Below are positions 36,335-43,052 of a stretch of DNA of 64,000 bases, piece after piece (the first letter of the stretch is position 1; every line of letters begins with the position of its first letter). Made by a program: the position numbers and the translations under genes. A model generated the notes under the pieces. The model worked only from the letters and a program-made list of their open reading frames with translations, did not search any database and had not been told where the DNA came from. The stretch lies in contig JAFZPX010000053.1 of NCBI GenBank assembly GCA_017552455.1, positions 89,320 through 153,319 of the forward strand, given 5' to 3'. Origin of the DNA: Clostridiales bacterium (lineage in GTDB: Bacteria > Bacillota > Clostridia > Saccharofermentanales > Saccharofermentanaceae).

Positions 36335-37544
36335 GGCAAACGTCCAAATTCTCACGGGCGTAGAAAACAAACCTTCCGTCCTCTTCCCTGTATATCATCG
36401 ACAGCGCCGGACTGCTCGAATAAGTCGCGACCCTTGAACCCTCGAGAATGCATACTCTCTCGTACATATCCATGTCATCGAGCTCAAGCGCGATGTGCAT
36501 TATATCTGCATAGATGGCGACAGCCTCATCGCCCTGCGTATTGCCGTAGGAATAGTAATACTGCTGCCTTACAAGGCCGTAATTCATTATCTGCATCTTA
36601 AGCCAGTTATACGAATCCGAAGGAAGCTCACCTACTTCAGCAAGATGCCTCATCGTGACCACAGACTCCTCCACATCGACTGCAGCCGCGACATTATGGG
36701 AATAGACATAGATGCCGTCAGCATATGCATAGGCAAACAGCGGGATATCATCAGAGACGCGCGCTCCAAGTACAAGCTCGAGATTCTTCTGGAAGCTCCC
36801 CTCAGGCAGCAGCCCGTTATTCTCAAGGTTACGTATAAGTCTCAAGTCGATTGAGGAGATCATTACACCCGTAAGCTCTGTGTACTCCACAGGGTGGTCC
36901 TCGCCGATCTGCTCGAGAGAAGAGAAAGCACCGTCATCATCTCCGGGATTATCGAGAGAGTAGAACGTGCCCTGCTCATAAGTAGCAACACTCAAGGCCT
37001 CCTGCCTCATGTTGCCCTCCTCATCGAAAAGCACATTAACAATCTCTTCTATCCTGGCACCGTCGTTAACACTGCCGTACGCCGTGTAATAGTAGATATA
37101 TGAAGTAAGGAAAGCAGACAGGCCCGTGTTGGACTCACTCTCGAAGTCGTAATACTCGAGGATCTGTTCCTTAAGCTGCATCGCCTTGATCCTGTCTCCG
37201 CTTCTTACATACATCATGAGGAGCAAAGCCTGATCTTCGAGACGGTATTCTCCGCTCGACTCGGCATCCTGATAGGAAAGTCTTCCGGCGATCATGTATG
37301 AGGACGGGATCAGCAAAGAATCATCATCAACGCCGACCATGAGCTGCTTAGTCCTCATCCACAGGTAATCGGGAACGATACCGTGTGAAGAAGCCATTGA
37401 TCTGTGCTCGTAGTCAACTATAGGCTGAGTCTCGATATCAAACTTAACTGCACCGCCGTAATATCTTTGGTACAGAAGATATCCGCCTCCGAGGATGATC
37501 GCCGCCAAAGCGATGATCACGATTGTTATGATCTTCTTTCTCAT
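36321..37544 (-). CDS. Membrane-anchored GH8-like helical-toroid protein
   Basis: A 407-residue protein with an N-terminal anchor (IITIVIIALAAIILGGGYLL) and a helix-rich outside part. The pattern of paired helices with SSHGIVPDYLWM near the start, RLEDQALLLMMYVRSGDRIK and later YGLVRQQYYYSYGN resembles glycoside hydrolase family 8 (alpha/alpha toroid). The SEGQGYG-type stretch with the catalytic Glu is replaced by GEYRLEDQALL, so activity is uncertain. The start is 8 bases after a TATAAT, with no ribosome site, so the mRNA may be leaderless. Its promoter region is shared, back to back, with tmcAL. Role in cell-surface glycan is a guess. Confidence 0.55.
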   Translation of the reverse strand: MRKKIITIVIIALAAIILGGGYLLYQRYYGGAVKFDIETQPIVDYEHRSMASSHGIVPDYLWMRTKQLMVGVDDDSLLIPSSYMIAGRLSYQDAESSGEYRLEDQALLLMMYVRSGDRIKAMQLKEQILEYYDFESESNTGLSAFLTSYIYYYTAYGSVNDGARIEEIVNVLFDEEGNMRQEALSVATYEQGTFYSLDNPGDDDGAFSSLEQIGEDHPVEYTELTGVMISSIDLRLIRNLENNGLLPEGSFQKNLELVLGARVSDDIPLFAYAYADGIYVYSHNVAAAVDVEESVVTMRHLAEVGELPSDSYNWLKMQIMNYGLVRQQYYYSYGNTQGDEAVAIYADIMHIALELDDMDMYERVCILEGSRVATYSSSPALSMIYREEDGRFVFYARENLDVCLAVT

Positions 37545-37552
37545 AGAATTTG

Positions 37553-37558
37553 ATTATA
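37553..37558 (-). promoter_or_regulatory. -10 box of the GH8-like gene, likely leaderless
   Basis: TATAAT on the minus strand ends 8 bases before the ATG at 37544. No Shine-Dalgarno sequence lies between them, and no good -35 is visible. Confidence 0.55.
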
Positions 37559-37564
37559 CACAAC

Positions 37565-37592
37565 TCTACATTAAACCGTTATACGTTATAAT
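37565..37592 (+). promoter_or_regulatory. Promoter of tmcAL, likely leaderless
   Basis: TCTACA, 16-base spacer, TATAAT; the -10 ends only 6 bases before the ATG at 37599. The predicted transcript would begin at or next to the start codon. It overlaps the oppositely directed promoter of 36321-37544. Confidence 0.6.
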
Positions 37593-37598
37593 AGACCA

Positions 37599-38780
37599 AT
37601 GAGAGTTATCGGAATAATCGCTGAATTTAATCCTTTTCATAAGGGACATGAATACCTGATACAGGAAGCAAAGCGCCTCGTGGGAGACCCGCGTGCCGTT
37701 ACCATGACGGTCATGAGCGGACCTTTCACACAGAGGGGTACACTCGCGCTGTCTCCGAAGCATGTAAGAGCCAAAGAAGCACTCGTGTCAGGAGTTGATG
37801 TGGCGATAGAACTTCCCTTCACCTTTGCCTGCGCGCCTTCCGAGAGATTTGCCACAGGTGCAGTAGAGCTTCTGTACAGGACCGGAGTCGTAACGGATCT
37901 TGCTTTCGGCGTGGACTGTAAGGAGCCTGAGCTTCTCATGGAACTTGCTAAGCTTGAGCCCGACGAAGAAATACTTAAGGAAGCATTAAGCAGCGGAAAA
38001 TCCTACCCTGCAGCAAGAGCAGAAGCTCTGATCGCAGCCTACTCCGGCGACGCGGACAAGGAGCTTATCAGCGACACCTTAAGGCAGCCGAACTCCATAC
38101 TCGCATTGGATTACATTAGAGCCGTAACCGCAATGAAGACCGGCTTTAAGATTCACATGATCCCGAGACAGGAAGGCTCATCTGCAACTTCTGCACGCGA
38201 GCTTATCTATAAGACTGATACAGGAAGCGTTTCCGCCGTGGCGAATGCACTTAACGGTATCCTTCCCGACAAGGCTCTGTCTGTGATGCTGTCTTCCCTT
38301 TCGTGCAAGGAATACTCAATCCCTTGTCTTGATTCATATATGACCGACGCCTCACTTCTTGTAAGAAGGACAGACGACATGAAGCCCTTCGCCTACATGA
38401 CGGACGGACTCGACGGGTTTATCCGTAACAACATAGATAAGGATCTTCAGACCAAGCACTTCACGATGCCGAGGATCAACAGGGCGATCGCTTCTCTCAT
38501 GGTCGGACAGAAAGCTTCATATGTGGAAGAAGAGAAGCACGTTCAGTATATCCGCGTGCTCGGATTCAATAACGAAGGCAAATACTGCCTCAAGATTATG
38601 GGCAAATGCGCCCGCCTTCCCATCATCAGCAACGCCTCTGATGCCCTCGAACTGTACTCACAGAACCCGAGGCTCAAGCAGCAGTTCGAGCTCGATCTTC
38701 TCGCGAATGACATCTACGCCCGCTACACTTCGATGGAACAGGGATACGAGTGGAAACTCCCTCCCGTAAAGGTTAAATAA
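37599..38780 (+). CDS. tmcAL: tRNA(Met) cytidine acetate ligase
   Basis: TmcAL uses acetate and ATP to acetylate C34 of elongator tRNA-Met, the Bacillus-type replacement for TmcA. 393 residues, as usual. IIAEFNPFHKGHEYLIQEAK has the HxGH nucleotidyltransferase motif at residues 14-17, TMTVMSGPFTQRGTLALSPK follows, and RQPNSILALDYIRAV is another conserved block. The ATG is the first codon of the conserved domain. It ends before a strong hairpin shared with rpsT. It stands alone as a single-gene unit, back to back with the GH8-like gene. Confidence 0.95.
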   Translation: MRVIGIIAEFNPFHKGHEYLIQEAKRLVGDPRAVTMTVMSGPFTQRGTLALSPKHVRAKEALVSGVDVAIELPFTFACAPSERFATGAVELLYRTGVVTDLAFGVDCKEPELLMELAKLEPDEEILKEALSSGKSYPAARAEALIAAYSGDADKELISDTLRQPNSILALDYIRAVTAMKTGFKIHMIPRQEGSSATSARELIYKTDTGSVSAVANALNGILPDKALSVMLSSLSCKEYSIPCLDSYMTDASLLVRRTDDMKPFAYMTDGLDGFIRNNIDKDLQTKHFTMPRINRAIASLMVGQKASYVEEEKHVQYIRVLGFNNEGKYCLKIMGKCARLPIISNASDALELYSQNPRLKQQFELDLLANDIYARYTSMEQGYEWKLPPVKVK

Positions 38781-38791
38781 GAATGCAAAAA

Positions 38792-38817
38792 ACAGACTGC
38801 GCAGTTACGCAGTCTGT
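38792..38817. terminator. Bidirectional terminator between tmcAL and rpsT
   Basis: Perfect 10-bp stem ACAGACTGCG / CGCAGTCTGT with a 6-base loop. On the minus strand it is followed by TTTTTTG (strong, for rpsT); on the plus strand by CTTATT (weaker, for tmcAL). Confidence 0.85.
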
Positions 38818-38846
38818 CTTATTAATCAAATCAAATAAGTCGAGAA

Positions 38847-39098
38847 TTACTTATTAGCAGCCTTTGCTACTCTGGACTTAGCTCTAGCAGCAGCCTGCTT
38901 GCTGATGTGGCCCTTTGCAGCAGCCTGATCGAGAGACTTCTGTGTCTTCTTTACGAGCTCTGCGTCAACCTCACCTGCTGCAACTGCAGCCTTAGTGTTC
39001 TTGATGACAGTTCTTACAGCTGTCTTCTTTGTCTTATTAGCAACTGTCTTCTTCTTTGTAACTTCAACGCGCTTGATCGCAGACTTGATGTTAGGCAT
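38847..39098 (-). CDS. rpsT: 30S ribosomal protein S20
   Basis: An 83-residue basic, Ala- and Lys-rich helical protein that binds 16S rRNA. MPNIKSAIKRVEVTKKKTV is the family start and AAAKGHISKQAAARAKSRV the C-terminal signature. A GGAGG ribosome site precedes the ATG, and a consensus-like promoter lies upstream at 39147-39175. It ends in a strong terminator, so it is mainly a single-gene unit, with possible read-through from the TrmH-type gene. Confidence 0.97.
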   Translation of the reverse strand: MPNIKSAIKRVEVTKKKTVANKTKKTAVRTVIKNTKAAVAAGEVDAELVKKTQKSLDQAAAKGHISKQAAARAKSRVAKAANK

Positions 39099-39146
39099 GT
39101 TAATTATTTCCTCCGTAAAAATGGATGTTCCTTAAATCACCGCAAG

Positions 39147-39175
39147 ATTTTAACATGAAGTTTTTTAAGGCGCAA
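39147..39175 (-). promoter_or_regulatory. Promoter of rpsT
   Basis: Minus-strand TTGCGC, 17-base spacer, TAAAAT with an extended TGT before the -10. The leader to the ATG is about 45 bases and holds the GGAGG site. The -35 begins immediately after the stop codon of the TrmH-type gene. Confidence 0.75.
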
Positions 39176-39179
39176 TAGC

Positions 39180-39917
39180 TTATTTTTGTGCATTTTCTGC
39201 CCCGAAAGCGGTTTTTGTTGCCTCATATATGGCAATTCCGACGGCTGTGGGCAGATTCAGGCTGTCTATATTATGCGTGTGCTCTATCCTGACGGGCTGT
39301 CCCTTCTGCGCGAAAGAATCGGGAAGTCCCGTAGCCTCGTTACCGAAGATCAGGGAGAAAGGCCCTTCTATGGCAGTCTTCTGAAGCAATGTGCTTCCGT
39401 CAAGCATAAACGGATACAGCTTATTCTCGGGAAATCTTGCCTGATACTTCTCGAAGTCGTCGAAGAGCTCCATCTTCACTCTCGCTCTCGCGCCCATGGA
39501 AGCTCTTACCGTCCTCGGGTCAAATGTATCTACTGCAGGAGTGATAACGGCGATGTTCATTATGCCGAAGCCTGCGCAGGTTCTTATGATGGTACCCATG
39601 TTGCCCGCATCTGACGGGTTCACGAGAACCACATGCGAGCCGGAAGAGATCTTTTCGAGTTGCTTTCTGATAACGCCGATGACGAAGCAGTTCCCCTTCT
39701 TAGAGAGGATGTTAAAAGGCTTCTCGGAAGTCTCGACGGGAATCCCGCGCTTGCCGCAGATCTCGTTTATCTTCGCGATAGTATCTTCAGAATCGAACTT
39801 CGGGTGGAGGATGACACCCTCGATCACTTCGGGGCACACATTCAGGTACTCCATCGTGACGGTGGCGCCCAGAGAATATGTGATATCGCTTTCTTTCTTG
39901 TAACTTGCTACTTTCAT
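39180..39917 (-). CDS. TrmH/SpoU-family RNA 2'-O-methyltransferase
   Basis: A 245-residue SPOUT-fold enzyme. The three family motifs are all present: VLVNPSDAGNMGTIIRTCAG, PFSLIFGNEATGLPDSF and DSLNLPTAVGIAIYEATK. It probably 2'-O-methylates a tRNA or rRNA nucleotide; which one is not clear. I chose the ATG at 39917: the -10-like TAGAAA ends 8 bases before it and no ribosome site is seen, so the mRNA may be leaderless. A GTG six codons upstream lies inside the likely promoter. Confidence 0.9.
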   Translation of the reverse strand: MKVASYKKESDITYSLGATVTMEYLNVCPEVIEGVILHPKFDSEDTIAKINEICGKRGIPVETSEKPFNILSKKGNCFVIGVIRKQLEKISSGSHVVLVNPSDAGNMGTIIRTCAGFGIMNIAVITPAVDTFDPRTVRASMGARARVKMELFDDFEKYQARFPENKLYPFMLDGSTLLQKTAIEGPFSLIFGNEATGLPDSFAQKGQPVRIEHTHNIDSLNLPTAVGIAIYEATKTAFGAENAQK

Positions 39918-39925
39918 CACGTTGA

Positions 39926-39955
39926 TTTCTAACACTTAACGAGGGCTTACGTCAA
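39926..39955 (-). promoter_or_regulatory. Promoter of the TrmH-type gene, likely leaderless
   Basis: Minus-strand TTGACG, 18-base spacer, TAGAAA with TGT before it. The -10 ends 8 bases before the ATG at 39917. Confidence 0.55.
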
Positions 39956-40008
39956 GGAATTAATACATTTTTAACGAACTTCGATGAATTTTATTAAAAT
40001 TGCAGTCC

Positions 40009-40014
40009 TATAAT
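40009..40014 (+). promoter_or_regulatory. -10 box of the REC-PAS-GGDEF gene, likely leaderless
   Basis: TATAAT ends 6 bases before the ATG at 40021, with no ribosome site in between. The -35 region is weak (TGAATT at about 18 bases). Confidence 0.45.
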
Positions 40015-40020
40015 CAAATC

Positions 40021-41256
40021 ATGAATAAGAACGAGATCCTGCTTTATTCCAAAAGGGGCGCTAACACGAGGAACACTCTTATCGAGGTCCTCGGCGATTC
40101 TTATACTCTCATTAACGTATTCGATATCAAGGATGCGATCGACATACTGACGTCGGGATCGGATATCATGGTCGTTATGATCGACTACCCTTCCGAGATT
40201 CCCGGGGCGCAGGAGCTCATCGATTTTGTCGATAAGAACAACCGCTCTGTCTTTAACATCCCGATTCTGATCCTGACTTCACAGGAGAAGAAGTTCGCGG
40301 ATTCGGAGTTCCTGGGAGGACCTGTCGCGGACGTCATGGTAAGACCTTTTGTACCGGCTATCATAAGCAACAGACTTAAGGTCATCATGAAGCAGTTCGA
40401 CTCGGTATCCTTCGAAGGCTTCTCCCTGATGCTCAAGGCTCTTCCTTCGAACATCTATCTTAAGGACGACAAGGGGCGTTACGTCTTCTGCTCCCAGATA
40501 TGGAATCACCTCGATACAGGAGACGATCCCGACTGGACGATCAGAGGAAAGACGGATCTTGATATCCGTAAGGACAAACACAATGCTGAGCTCGCGATGG
40601 AGTCGGATAGGAAAATGCTCGAGTCGGGCAAGGGGACTTCTTATATAATCAAAGAGATAGGACCTGACGGCAAAGATCAGTATCTCCAGCTTATCAAGGA
40701 GCCTCTGTGTCACGAAGACGGACATGTCATGGGCATCATCGCTCTCATCAACGACGTTACCGAGCAGGAGACTTTAAGACGTGAGCTGACAAGGATCTCG
40801 ATCACAGATACGCTGACAGGCGTCTACAACAGAACCAAGTTCGACAACTTCGTTAAGAACGATCTTGCCAATATGAACTTCCCTGTCACCGTCTTCTCTG
40901 CCGACTGCGACCACCTGAAGTACATCAACGACAACTTCGGTCATTTCGCTGGAGATGAATATATCAAGCAGTGCTGCTACGCTTTCAAGGACTGTCTGCC
41001 GGAAGGCTCCGAGATTTTCAGGATGGGCGGAGACGAGTTCACGGCTTTGGTTCCTGACACAACGCCGGCACAGGCCGCCGAGATACTTGCTGCCGTCGAG
41101 AAGAAACTTTCCGAGACAGTAATCAAGGGAGTCCCGCTTCGCATGTCCATCGGCACTTACACGATGGGCAGCAACCAGGATGACTTCGCGAACTGCATCA
41201 AGGAATCCGATGCTTCGATGTATGAGGTTAAGAAGAGACATCACGAGTCTTCTTGA
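40021..41256 (+). CDS. Cytoplasmic diguanylate cyclase with receiver-like and PAS domains
   Basis: A 411-residue soluble protein. Residues 1 to about 120 resemble a response-regulator receiver (MVVMIDYPSE, PILILTSQEKK, and ADVMVRPF where a KPF motif is usual), residues about 130-250 a PAS sensor, then GGDEF. The cyclase motif RMGGDEFTALV is intact, and ITDTLTGVYNRTKFDNFVKN marks the domain start, so it should make cyclic di-GMP. The RxxD inhibitory site before GGDEF is missing (GSEIF). The ATG at 40021 was chosen over an in-frame TTG at 40000. No partner histidine kinase gene is adjacent. Confidence 0.87.
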   Translation: MNKNEILLYSKRGANTRNTLIEVLGDSYTLINVFDIKDAIDILTSGSDIMVVMIDYPSEIPGAQELIDFVDKNNRSVFNIPILILTSQEKKFADSEFLGGPVADVMVRPFVPAIISNRLKVIMKQFDSVSFEGFSLMLKALPSNIYLKDDKGRYVFCSQIWNHLDTGDDPDWTIRGKTDLDIRKDKHNAELAMESDRKMLESGKGTSYIIKEIGPDGKDQYLQLIKEPLCHEDGHVMGIIALINDVTEQETLRRELTRISITDTLTGVYNRTKFDNFVKNDLANMNFPVTVFSADCDHLKYINDNFGHFAGDEYIKQCCYAFKDCLPEGSEIFRMGGDEFTALVPDTTPAQAAEILAAVEKKLSETVIKGVPLRMSIGTYTMGSNQDDFANCIKESDASMYEVKKRHHESS

Positions 41257-41284
41257 CACTTTCGTTTCAATTATTCAAATAAAT

Positions 41285-41313
41285 TTGTAAAAGCACCTTC
41301 ATATTGGTAATAT
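41285..41313 (+). promoter_or_regulatory. Promoter of the DUF4870-type gene with overlapping dyad
   Basis: TTGTAA, 17-base spacer, TAATAT with TGG before the -10. A perfect 8-3-8 dyad TTCATATT-GGT-AATATGAA (41298-41316) covers the -10, as expected of a repressor operator. Confidence 0.6.
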
Positions 41314-41345
41314 GAACTTATATTTACTTGGAGGTACATTGAAAA

Positions 41346-41684
41346 ATGGAGAACGAGAACATCAATACAGCACCGGCACCTGCAGGCAACGCTAAGCTTT
41401 TTGCATTCCTCAGCTACTTTGGTTTCTTCTGGGTACTCGGCCTTTGCATCGAGCCTGAGAAGTATGATCCCTATGTAAAGAACCACGTTAACGCTGGTAT
41501 CACACTTTCACTTTGCTGGCTCGTAGCAAGCGCAGTAAACATCATTCCTTTCCTAGGTCAGTTTGTTTCTTGCATCATGATCGTTGCTCTTATGGTATTC
41601 ACAATCATGGGCTTCATCCAGGCTCTCAGAGGCAAGTATTTCACAGTTCCCCTCGTTGGAGACAAGTTTACTTTCGTTAAGTAA
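41346..41684 (+). CDS. DUF4870-type small membrane protein
   Basis: A 112-residue protein with three hydrophobic segments and the layout of the DUF4870/Tic20-like group: KLFAFLSYFGFFWVLGLCIE, then KNHVNAGITLSLCWLVASAV (the conserved xxHxxxG contact region), then a last span and a short basic end. Function in this family is not known. GGAGG lies 11 bases before the ATG, a long spacing. A terminator follows at 41712-41738, so it is a single-gene unit under its own regulated-looking promoter. Confidence 0.8.
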   Translation: MENENINTAPAPAGNAKLFAFLSYFGFFWVLGLCIEPEKYDPYVKNHVNAGITLSLCWLVASAVNIIPFLGQFVSCIMIVALMVFTIMGFIQALRGKYFTVPLVGDKFTFVK

Positions 41685-41711
41685 TTCTTAACCTGACAAC
41701 AAGAACTAATG

Positions 41712-41738
41712 GCGGACAGGACATCCTGTCCGCTTTTT
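41712..41738 (+). terminator. Terminator after the DUF4870-type gene
   Basis: Perfect 9-bp stem GCGGACAGG / CCTGTCCGC with loop ACAT, followed by TTTTTA. Confidence 0.85.
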
Positions 41739-41750
41739 ATTTGCGCGTGA

Positions 41751-41759
41751 TGTTATAAT
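41751..41759 (+). promoter_or_regulatory. Extended -10 promoter of the acyltransferase operon, likely leaderless
   Basis: TGTTATAAT (TGn plus TATAAT). The -10 ends 9 bases before the ATG at 41769, and the intervening bases hold no ribosome site. Confidence 0.6.
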
Positions 41760-41768
41760 ACTTTTATT

Positions 41769-43052
41769 ATGAAGATTAAGACCAAGACTTTAAGCTATGA
41801 AGAAGTGATGGCTCTGCCTGCCGCCGAGCATCAGAAACCGCGTAAGCCCTCGAAGCTTCTTGCGGGTGTCGCACGCCTCGCATTAGGCGGCGAACTTAAG
41901 CAAACGAACTTCTCCTATGAGTCGATAGATATGGAGAAGGCAGGTAACGGTCCCTGGCTCGTTCTTATGAACCACAGTAGCTTCACCGACCTCGCGATCG
42001 CCTTCGAAGTTCTTAAAGGTCACCCCTTCAGCATAGTCTGCACATCGGATGCACTCGTAGGCAAAGAATGGTTTATGAGAAGTCTTGGCAATATCCCTAC
42101 ACGTAAATTCGTATCAGACATGACACTCATCGCCGACATGGATCACGCGCTTCATAAGAATAACGCGAGTGTGCTCATGTACCCCGAGGCGGGTTATTCG
42201 CTCGACGGTACGACTACAAGGATCCCGAGAAGGATCGGCGTTCTCGTTAAGAAGCTCAAGGTGCCGGTAGTAATGATCACGGCTTACGGAGCTTTTACCC
42301 GCGACCCTCTTTACAACAATCTGCAGAAGAGAAACGTCAAGGTCTCGGCGACGGTTAAGTGTCTTCTCAGCGAAGAGGAAGTCAGCTCCTTCAAGATAAG
42401 ACAGATTGACGAGATAATAGACGAAGCTTTTGACCTCGATTACTTCAAGTGGCAAAAGGACAATGAGGTAAGGGTTACAGAAGATTTTCGCGCGGACGGC
42501 CTCGACAGGATACTGTTCAAGTGTCCTCACTGCATGACGGAGGGCAAGACCGAAGGCAAGGGTACGAAGCTTATCTGCCACGAGTGCGGTGTCGAATACG
42601 AGCTCGACGAACTCGGGCAGCTTCACTGCAACAATGCCGAGACCATATTTACGCACATCCCTGACTGGTTTGCATGGGAACGCGAGGAGACCCTCGGCGA
42701 GATCGTGGACGGCGTATATCTTCTCGATACCGAATGCGACATCGCGATCCTTAAAGACACTAAAGCGCTCTACATGGTCGGCAAGGGACACCTGCGCCAC
42801 GACAATAACGGCTTCGTGATCGACGGCTGTGACGGCAAGCTGCACTTCGAGCAGTCACCTGCCGCATGCTACAGCGTTAACTCAGATTACTTCTGGTATG
42901 AGATCGGCGATATCGTCTCGATAGGAACGAACGACTGTCTTTACTACTGCTTCCCAAAGAAGCCTAATATCGTAGCGAAGACCAGAATCGCCGTTGAAGA
43001 GATGTATCAGCTTTATAAGGCTGCTAAGAAAGAAGCTCCGTCTGATACATGA
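41769..43052 (+). CDS. PlsC-like lysophospholipid acyltransferase with zinc ribbon
   Basis: A 427-residue protein. The N-terminal half is a 1-acylglycerol-3-phosphate O-acyltransferase-type domain with NHSSFTD (HxxxxD, H69 and D74) and YPEAGYS in place of the usual PEGTR. A zinc ribbon follows at about 255-285 (CPHC, CHECG), then an about 140-residue beta-rich end of unknown role. It likely acylates a lipid or lipid-linked sugar at the inner membrane face. Its TGA overlaps the start of the YidC/phosphatase gene (ATGA). The bulk of the chain after the acyltransferase part is unusual for PlsC. Confidence 0.83.
   Translation: MKIKTKTLSYEEVMALPAAEHQKPRKPSKLLAGVARLALGGELKQTNFSYESIDMEKAGNGPWLVLMNHSSFTDLAIAFEVLKGHPFSIVCTSDALVGKEWFMRSLGNIPTRKFVSDMTLIADMDHALHKNNASVLMYPEAGYSLDGTTTRIPRRIGVLVKKLKVPVVMITAYGAFTRDPLYNNLQKRNVKVSATVKCLLSEEEVSSFKIRQIDEIIDEAFDLDYFKWQKDNEVRVTEDFRADGLDRILFKCPHCMTEGKTEGKGTKLICHECGVEYELDELGQLHCNNAETIFTHIPDWFAWEREETLGEIVDGVYLLDTECDIAILKDTKALYMVGKGHLRHDNNGFVIDGCDGKLHFEQSPAACYSVNSDYFWYEIGDIVSIGTNDCLYYCFPKKPNIVAKTRIAVEEMYQLYKAAKKEAPSDT

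Noticed and set aside
42114..42845. 243-codon open frame on the minus strand inside the acyltransferase gene
   Set aside because: Shadow of a gene with clear HxxxxD and zinc-ribbon motifs; no start signal.
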